Assembly: GCF_013391635.1 (NCBI RefSeq)
Contig: NZ_JACAWU010000001.1
Location: forward strand, 1,054,001 to 1,118,000
DNA: 64,000 nucleotides
Direction: 5' to 3'
Source of the DNA: Natronomonas gomsonensis
Lineage (GTDB): Archaea; Halobacteriota; Halobacteria; Halobacteriales; Haloarculaceae
Both the position numbers and the translations under genes were made by a program. This document shows, one piece after another, positions 59,315 through 64,000 of the stretch. The notes under the pieces are model-generated. The model did not search any database and was not told the DNA's origin. It was given only the letters and a program-made list of their open reading frames with translations. Within the stretch, counting starts at the first letter, position 1; every line of letters begins with the position of its first letter.

Positions 59315-61677
59315 GGGAGACCACTCTCCAGTGAACTGCGGCCGCGATACACTTGAACACGTCGGGCGACGACCTCGGTGACGAAGACGAGAAGTGCCGC
59401 CAGCACCGCAAGCCAGTCCCACGTCTCCTCGACGGTCCGAACCCGGGTGGACTGCTGTTTGGCCTGAGCGGCGATTCGATCGCCGTCTTCGAGGCCGAAG
59501 CTCCGCCCGCCCGTCGTTTCGACTGCGGCAGGGAGTTCGGGACTCCGACCGAAACTGCCGTACTCGACGGGGTAGTTGGCGGCGTATTCGGTGTCGAGCA
59601 GTTCGCCGAAGCCCTGCTCTTGGGGCGTGAACTCGCCCCGATACTGCTCCTCGCTCACCTGCCGGAAGGTGACGCCCTCGGCGTCGGGTCGAGAGCTTCC
59701 GCGGTAGGTGAATTCGGTCGGGCGACCGACCCGGGCGTCGCCGACCGACGTGACGCCGGTCCGTGTCCGCGCCGGGTCGCCGATGGCGTAGTTGACCGAC
59801 TTCGTCACGACGAGCGAGTCGGGCGGTTCCAGTAAGCCGCCGAGGGTGCCGTCCTCCTCGTAGGCAGTGAGCGAGACGACGCGGCCGAGTCCGAACCGCC
59901 AAGAGGCGATTGCGGGCGTTCCGTCGGCGGTCGCGACCTGGTAATCGGCGCCGGGCTTGACCGCGACCGCGTTCGCCCGTTCGGGATTCGCCGTCAACTC
60001 CACGCCCGAGGTGATGAAGGTGTTCTGGGTGACGATGGTGAGGTTCTCGCCCTCGAACCGTCGGGAGGTGCCGCCGAACAGCAGTCGCAGGCGGTTCGTC
60101 TCGTCGGCCGCGAAGTACGACCCCCCGGAAGCCTCGGCGATGCGGCGCATCGTCTGCTCGTTGACCCGTTCGCCCGCCCCGACGGAGATGACGCGCGTCC
60201 CCTCCCGGCCGAGTTGGGTTGCGACCGCCGTCGGGGGGCCGAACTCCGTCTGGCCGTCGCTCAGTAGGATGATGGTCCCCTCGCGATTGCCGAGCAGTTC
60301 GTCTGCCCCCCGAAGCCCGTTCGCGATGTCCGTTCCGCCGACGCTCTGCAGTCGACGGATGCGGTCGGCGGTTCGCTCGCGAGAGGTACTCAACGGTTGG
60401 AGGTCTGCGATGCGGTAGACGACGTGGCTGAACGCGACGACGCCGACGCGGTTGTCGTCGTCGAGTTGGTCAAGGACGTCCAGAGCGACCGCCTTCTGGA
60501 TGGACTGACCCTCGCGGGCGCTGCCGGAGATGTCCACCAACAGGACGATGTCGGCGGTGCCGCCCGTGGCGTTCCCGACGCGGACGGGCAGCGTCGAGGC
60601 GATTGGCGATTGGTCGTAGCCGCCGTTCTCGTAGGCGTTCTCGCCGCCGACGACGGCGAGTCCGCCACCGTTGATGACGAACTCCTGGAGCGAACTGACG
60701 TTGCCGAGACGGTTCGCCGGCGTGTCCTGAACGACGACCGCCGCGTAGTCCTCGAGGTCGTCCGGCACGGAGGAGGCGTTGGTCACGTCGTACAGCGAGT
60801 TCAGGTACCCCTCCAAGGGGTAGCCACCACTGGATACGTACAGCACGTCCGGCTTCTCGACGACCCGCACGCTCCGATAGAAGACGTCGTTTTCGGCGTA
60901 GATGTCGTCGCCGGAGATGGTCGCGGTCACGCGGTGGGAGCCGATTTCCTCGAAGGTGTGCGAAACCGACAGCGGCTCTCCCGGGGCGACCGTCCGCGTC
61001 TCGACGACTTCGCCGTCGATTCGTATCTCGACCTCGACGGGCGATTCGGAACCGACGCCGTCGACGGTGGCGGTGAACTCGGCGGGGATGCCGACGCTGG
61101 TCGTCGAGGGGCCGGTCATCGAGACCGCCCGCTCGGTGCGACGCGGCGGCAGTTCGACGGCGTTGACCGTCGCGTTCAACCGACGCGCCTCCTCTGCGGC
61201 GACCGACAGCGGCCGTCCCTCCGTCACCTGTCCGTCCGAGAGGACGACCACCGTGCCGTTCTCCCTGAGGTTCGCCGAGATGCCGTCGCCGATTCGTGAG
61301 TCGGTCCCGCTTCCGACCGTCGCCCGCGTCACCGGGACGCCGGCCGCTTCGATGTCGGCGACGAGGTCGTCGGTCGCGTTGCCGTACACCGCCATGCTGT
61401 CGGATTCGTCGGTCAACAGCGTCACGCTCGGTTCGCCGGGCGTCTCCTGTGTCTGGACGGTGAACGGCCCCATCGCCGCGCCGACGAGCAACACGACGAC
61501 GAGCACGCGACTGGCAAAGAGGAGTCTTCGGCTCCGGGTGGATGCCGACCGCGAATCAGGCGACCGACGGAAGACGAGATACGCCAACACGGCGACGGCT
61601 ATCGGTAGCGCCACGAGCGGCCACAGCTGTTGGAAGCCGACCGTCAGTTCCTCGCCGATGGTGTAGGACACCGACAT
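59311..61677 (-). CDS. vWA-domain membrane protein with GATase-like domain
   Basis: 788 residues. Two N-terminal helices (about 15-55) as in BatA/BatB-type proteins, an Ig-like repeat region (about 165-280), a GATase1-like fold (AVVVQDTPANRLGNVSSLQE, GGGLAVVGGENAYENGGYDQ), and a vWA with an intact MIDAS DISGSA near residue 380. A final TM near 750-770. It appears to display the vWA domain outside the cell. Overlaps its upstream neighbour by one base (TGATG). Confidence 0.85.
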   Translation of the reverse strand: MSVSYTIGEELTVGFQQLWPLVALPIAVAVLAYLVFRRSPDSRSASTRSRRLLFASRVLVVVLLVGAAMGPFTVQTQETPGEPSVTLLTDESDSMAVYGNATDDLVADIEAAGVPVTRATVGSGTDSRIGDGISANLRENGTVVVLSDGQVTEGRPLSVAAEEARRLNATVNAVELPPRRTERAVSMTGPSTTSVGIPAEFTATVDGVGSESPVEVEIRIDGEVVETRTVAPGEPLSVSHTFEEIGSHRVTATISGDDIYAENDVFYRSVRVVEKPDVLYVSSGGYPLEGYLNSLYDVTNASSVPDDLEDYAAVVVQDTPANRLGNVSSLQEFVINGGGLAVVGGENAYENGGYDQSPIASTLPVRVGNATGGTADIVLLVDISGSAREGQSIQKAVALDVLDQLDDDNRVGVVAFSHVVYRIADLQPLSTSRERTADRIRRLQSVGGTDIANGLRGADELLGNREGTIILLSDGQTEFGPPTAVATQLGREGTRVISVGAGERVNEQTMRRIAEASGGSYFAADETNRLRLLFGGTSRRFEGENLTIVTQNTFITSGVELTANPERANAVAVKPGADYQVATADGTPAIASWRFGLGRVVSLTAYEEDGTLGGLLEPPDSLVVTKSVNYAIGDPARTRTGVTSVGDARVGRPTEFTYRGSSRPDAEGVTFRQVSEEQYRGEFTPQEQGFGELLDTEYAANYPVEYGSFGRSPELPAAVETTGGRSFGLEDGDRIAAQAKQQSTRVRTVEETWDWLAVLAALLVFVTEVVARRVQVYRGRSSLESGLP

Positions 61678-63470
61678 CAGAGGTCACCCCGCCGGTAGAG
61701 ATAGCCGATTTCGAGCAACAGCACGGCGAGGGCGCCCAGCGCCACGAACTCGGTGAGCGGACGCGGAACGGTTCGCTGCTCTTCGCGCGTGACCTCGCCG
61801 ACGGACCCCGAGCGGTCTTCGAGCGGTTCGACGGCGGTATCGGATTCGGCTTCGTCGAGCAGCGACGCACTCACCTGCCGGTCGGCCGTCCCGTAGAACC
61901 CGGCACGCTGCAGACTGACGGCGGGCCCCGAAACTGGCCCGTCAGGCCCCGAGACGGTGTCGACTTGGAAGCGCGCCGTCTCCCCGGTCGCGTAGTTCAG
62001 CGCCGGCAGCGGCTCCCGACCGGCGAGGTGGAACGCGGCGCGTTTCCAGAACACCGGGTACTGGTAGTTGAACTTGAAGCTCGAGGCGTCCTCGATGTAG
62101 CCGTAGTACAGCACTCGCCCGGGGCCGCGCTCGGCGGTGGCGACGAGCGGCGACCCGTCGCGGAGTTCGACCAGCGACTCGCCCTCTCGAAGTTCGCCGG
62201 CGAGGTACTCGTCGGGCGGTTGGAAGTCGATGCCGCGGGTCAACTCCGAGTCGGCAGTTCGCCGAACCGTCGTCCCCGCCTGCAGTCCCGAGGACTCGAC
62301 CAACTGGAGGTCGCCGTACCGCTCGGGCATCTCCCGCTGTGCCTGAACTGCGACACCGCCGCCGTCGGCGAGGAGTTCCCGGCCGCTCTCGACGTTCCCC
62401 GGCAACAGCGACTCTCCGTTGACGTTGCTGTAGACGATGACGTCGTAGCCGTCGTCGATGGTCGTCGGCGGGCGTTCGACGGTCACGTCCACCGAGTCGA
62501 CGACCGACAGCGCCGTCGTCAGGTACCGGTTCTCGTCGTTGGTCAACACCAACACGTCGACGGTCGGGTCCTCGGGGGCGGCCAGCGAGACGCTGTCGTC
62601 GACCGCGAAGTCGTCGCCGGGGGACAACTCGGCGCGACTCCGGCCGGCCGGGACGGGGAAGGTTACGGTTTCGGTGTCGCCGCCGTCGAGCTGGAGTTCT
62701 CTCTGGCGGTTTCCGAGCGTCACGGTCCTGCTGACGCTGTCGTCGCCGAAGTTCCGGACGGAGAGCGTCACCTCCGAGCCCGAAAACCGGCGGTTGACGA
62801 AGCCGACGTTGTCCTCGCCGCCCCGGTCGAACTGCCGGAGGTCGACGGAGATGTCGCGAGCACGGGCGGTCGTCACCGCATCGCCCCAGGAGTCGCCGGC
62901 GAAGTCGCTCACGACGACGATGCGGGCGTTCTCGCCGGCCAGCGACGACGCCTGCGAGATGGCGCCCCGGAGGTCACCCGGGGCATCCGTCGGCGAGAGC
63001 TCGGCGAGGAGTCCCCGGGCGTCGCTCGGCGTCCCGCGCTGGATGCGGACGCGGCCGCCGCCCTCGGTCGTCACCACCGACGTGGCGCTCGTGGCCTCCT
63101 CGCGAGCGGCGGCGACCGCGCGGTCGAAGCGAGTTCCCCCGCCGTCGGCCGTCTTCATGCTCGCGCTCGTGTCGACGACGAGCACCGTCTCCTCGACGGT
63201 TTCCCGCTCCGAGACGGGCACGTACGGCGTCGCCAGCGCCGTCGCCAACAGCAGTATCGCCAGTAGCTGTATCAGAAGCAGGACGCTCCGCGAGAGCCGT
63301 TCGAACAGCGGAGTGGTCGCCTGCTGGCGCTCCTCGGCGACCAGAAACCGGAACGTGGGGAGTTCCACCCGTTCGGGGTCCGGGCGGATGAGGTACAACA
63401 CGACGATGGGGACGGCGACGAGGAGGGCGGCTAATCCGAGCGGGGAGAGGAGGACATCCGAGAGGGCCAT
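61677..63470 (-). CDS. BatA-like vWA membrane protein
   Basis: 597 residues from ATG 63470. N-terminal BatA region: TM helix (about 8-28), PERVELPTFRFL, a second TM (about 63-81), then vWA with MIDAS D100-S102-S104 (VDTSASM), and a long C-terminal beta-rich region with LDGGDTETVTFPVPAGRSRA and GRVLYYGYIEDASSFKFNYQ, ending in a TM (about 575-592). First gene of the operon; a TATA-like region is expected near 63490-63520. Paired with the larger vWA gene. Confidence 0.86.
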   Translation of the reverse strand: MALSDVLLSPLGLAALLVAVPIVVLYLIRPDPERVELPTFRFLVAEERQQATTPLFERLSRSVLLLIQLLAILLLATALATPYVPVSERETVEETVLVVDTSASMKTADGGGTRFDRAVAAAREEATSATSVVTTEGGGRVRIQRGTPSDARGLLAELSPTDAPGDLRGAISQASSLAGENARIVVVSDFAGDSWGDAVTTARARDISVDLRQFDRGGEDNVGFVNRRFSGSEVTLSVRNFGDDSVSRTVTLGNRQRELQLDGGDTETVTFPVPAGRSRAELSPGDDFAVDDSVSLAAPEDPTVDVLVLTNDENRYLTTALSVVDSVDVTVERPPTTIDDGYDVIVYSNVNGESLLPGNVESGRELLADGGGVAVQAQREMPERYGDLQLVESSGLQAGTTVRRTADSELTRGIDFQPPDEYLAGELREGESLVELRDGSPLVATAERGPGRVLYYGYIEDASSFKFNYQYPVFWKRAAFHLAGREPLPALNYATGETARFQVDTVSGPDGPVSGPAVSLQRAGFYGTADRQVSASLLDEAESDTAVEPLEDRSGSVGEVTREEQRTVPRPLTEFVALGALAVLLLEIGYLYRRGDL

Positions 63471-63592
63471 TGCCGAGTGCACACCGCGCAGTCGTATTTT
63501 TCTTGTGCTGTCGGGCATCGGGGCCGGAGAAGTCGCCGTCAGGTGTTGGGAAAAATCTCACCCGCTGCTCGTGAACTGAAAACGACGAGAAG

Positions 63593-63677
63593 CGCCGAGG
63601 GTGAGATTTGAACTCACGTGTCCTGACGGACAGTTGCTCTCGAAGCAACCGCCTTGGCCGGGCTAGGCTACCTCGGC
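63593..63677 (-). tRNA. tRNA-Ser(CGA)
   Basis: 85 nucleotides. Acceptor stem GCCGAGG/CCTCGGC, discriminator G, anticodon stem GTTGC/GCAAC with loop TTCGAGA (anticodon CGA), a class II long variable arm GTCCGTCAGGAC, and T-arm GTGAG-TTCAAAT-CTCAC. The 3' CCA is not encoded. Complete and intron-free. Confidence 0.96.
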
Positions 63678-63760
63678 TCGATTGGACGTGGGCGTGTGTC
63701 GGTTTTATCGGTTTCGGTCCGGGATGGCCGGGCGCTTCGCCGTCGCCGTGTGTCGCCCGC

Positions 63761-64000
63761 TCAATCGCTGACGACGACGACCGGCACCGGCGCCTCCGAG
63801 AGCAGTCGCTCGGTCGTACTCCCCAACACGAGCCGTTTGAACGCCGACCGTCCTGTCGCCCCGAGGACGACCACGTCGGCGCCGGTTCGGGCGATGGCCT
63901 CCAGTATGCGCTCCGGTGGCGGTCCCTCCTCGATGGTCGTCTCGCAGTCGATGCCGGCTTCCTCGGCGGCCCGTTCGACCGCCTCGAGCGCCTCGCGGGC
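63761..64000 (-). CDS. universal stress protein, C-terminal part
   Basis: The frame runs off the window at 64000; the visible 79 residues end VLGSTTERLLSEAPVPVVVV-SD. The USP nucleotide motif GATGRSAFKRLVLGST (G-x2-G-x9-G-S) is intact, so this member probably binds ATP, unlike the USP at 20994. Start lies beyond the window. Confidence 0.88.
   Translation of the reverse strand, partial: AREALEAVERAAEEAGIDCETTIEEGPPPERILEAIARTGADVVVLGATGRSAFKRLVLGSTTERLLSEAPVPVVVVSD

Noticed and set aside
58691-59902. 403-codon extended version of the coiled-coil protein
   Set aside because: The upstream 195 codons overlap the vWA gene in antisense-like composition; a GTG at 59314 with a four-base overlap fits operon style.

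Overview
The window is chromosomal DNA of a haloarchaeon (class Halobacteria). The evidence is high G+C, very acidic predicted proteins rich in Asp, Glu and Val, leaderless genes with an A+T-rich TATA element about 25-30 bases upstream of the start codon, and archaeal information-processing genes: TFB, RpoP, L37Ae, the KEOPS subunit Pcc1, prefoldin beta, Pth2 and TruD. The genus cannot be fixed from sequence alone. All family names come from recognition of the translated sequences; no database search was run.

Layout. 1-2100 looks accessory: an amphi-Trp protein, a lone ATP-grasp enzyme, a small membrane protein and a tRNA T-arm-like scrap. 2163-9294 is a leftward, translationally coupled pilus-type operon: a PilB-like ATPase, a PilC/TadC-like membrane platform, and five small one-anchor pseudopilin-like proteins. 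9619-12525 holds a lipoprotein beta-propeller, the remnant of an insertion-sequence transposase, a short protein flanked by two related 22-base repeats, and a CBS-domain protein. 12703-18101 is a stress and respiration block: arsM-arsR with a putative operator, an MgtC/DUF4010 transporter, and cytochrome bd oxidase cydAB. 18164-26616 carries housekeeping and stress genes: cold-shock protein, pirin, DHFR, MscS, UspA, a phosphatase-superfamily enzyme, a PAS histidine kinase, pyrophosphatase, a PadR regulator and RNase HI.

26778-42661 is mostly core: TFB, the PCNA-linked repair factor NreA, Pth2, dCTP deaminase, the thiamine regulator ThiR, Thi4 with an inverted-repeat operator candidate at its promoter, TruD, and the ribosome/RNAP/KEOPS/prefoldin string. 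Here L37Ae has lost all zinc-binding cysteines. 42749-55872 mixes a toxin-antitoxin pair, DUF2070, GMP synthase subunit A, LeuA with a tiny upstream ORF, two crotonases, and a solo TnpB element with hairpins near both ends.

55411-63470 is a leftward operon of about 8 kb: two von Willebrand A membrane proteins, an anchored coiled-coil protein, an acidic membrane protein, a MoxR ATPase, a DUF58 protein and, with a somewhat wider gap, a PPOX-fold protein. It looks like a MoxR-vWA chaperone-type membrane assembly system with lineage-specific members, and it is the best candidate here for an incompletely described system. The window ends with tRNA-Ser(CGA) and the C-terminal part of a universal stress protein.
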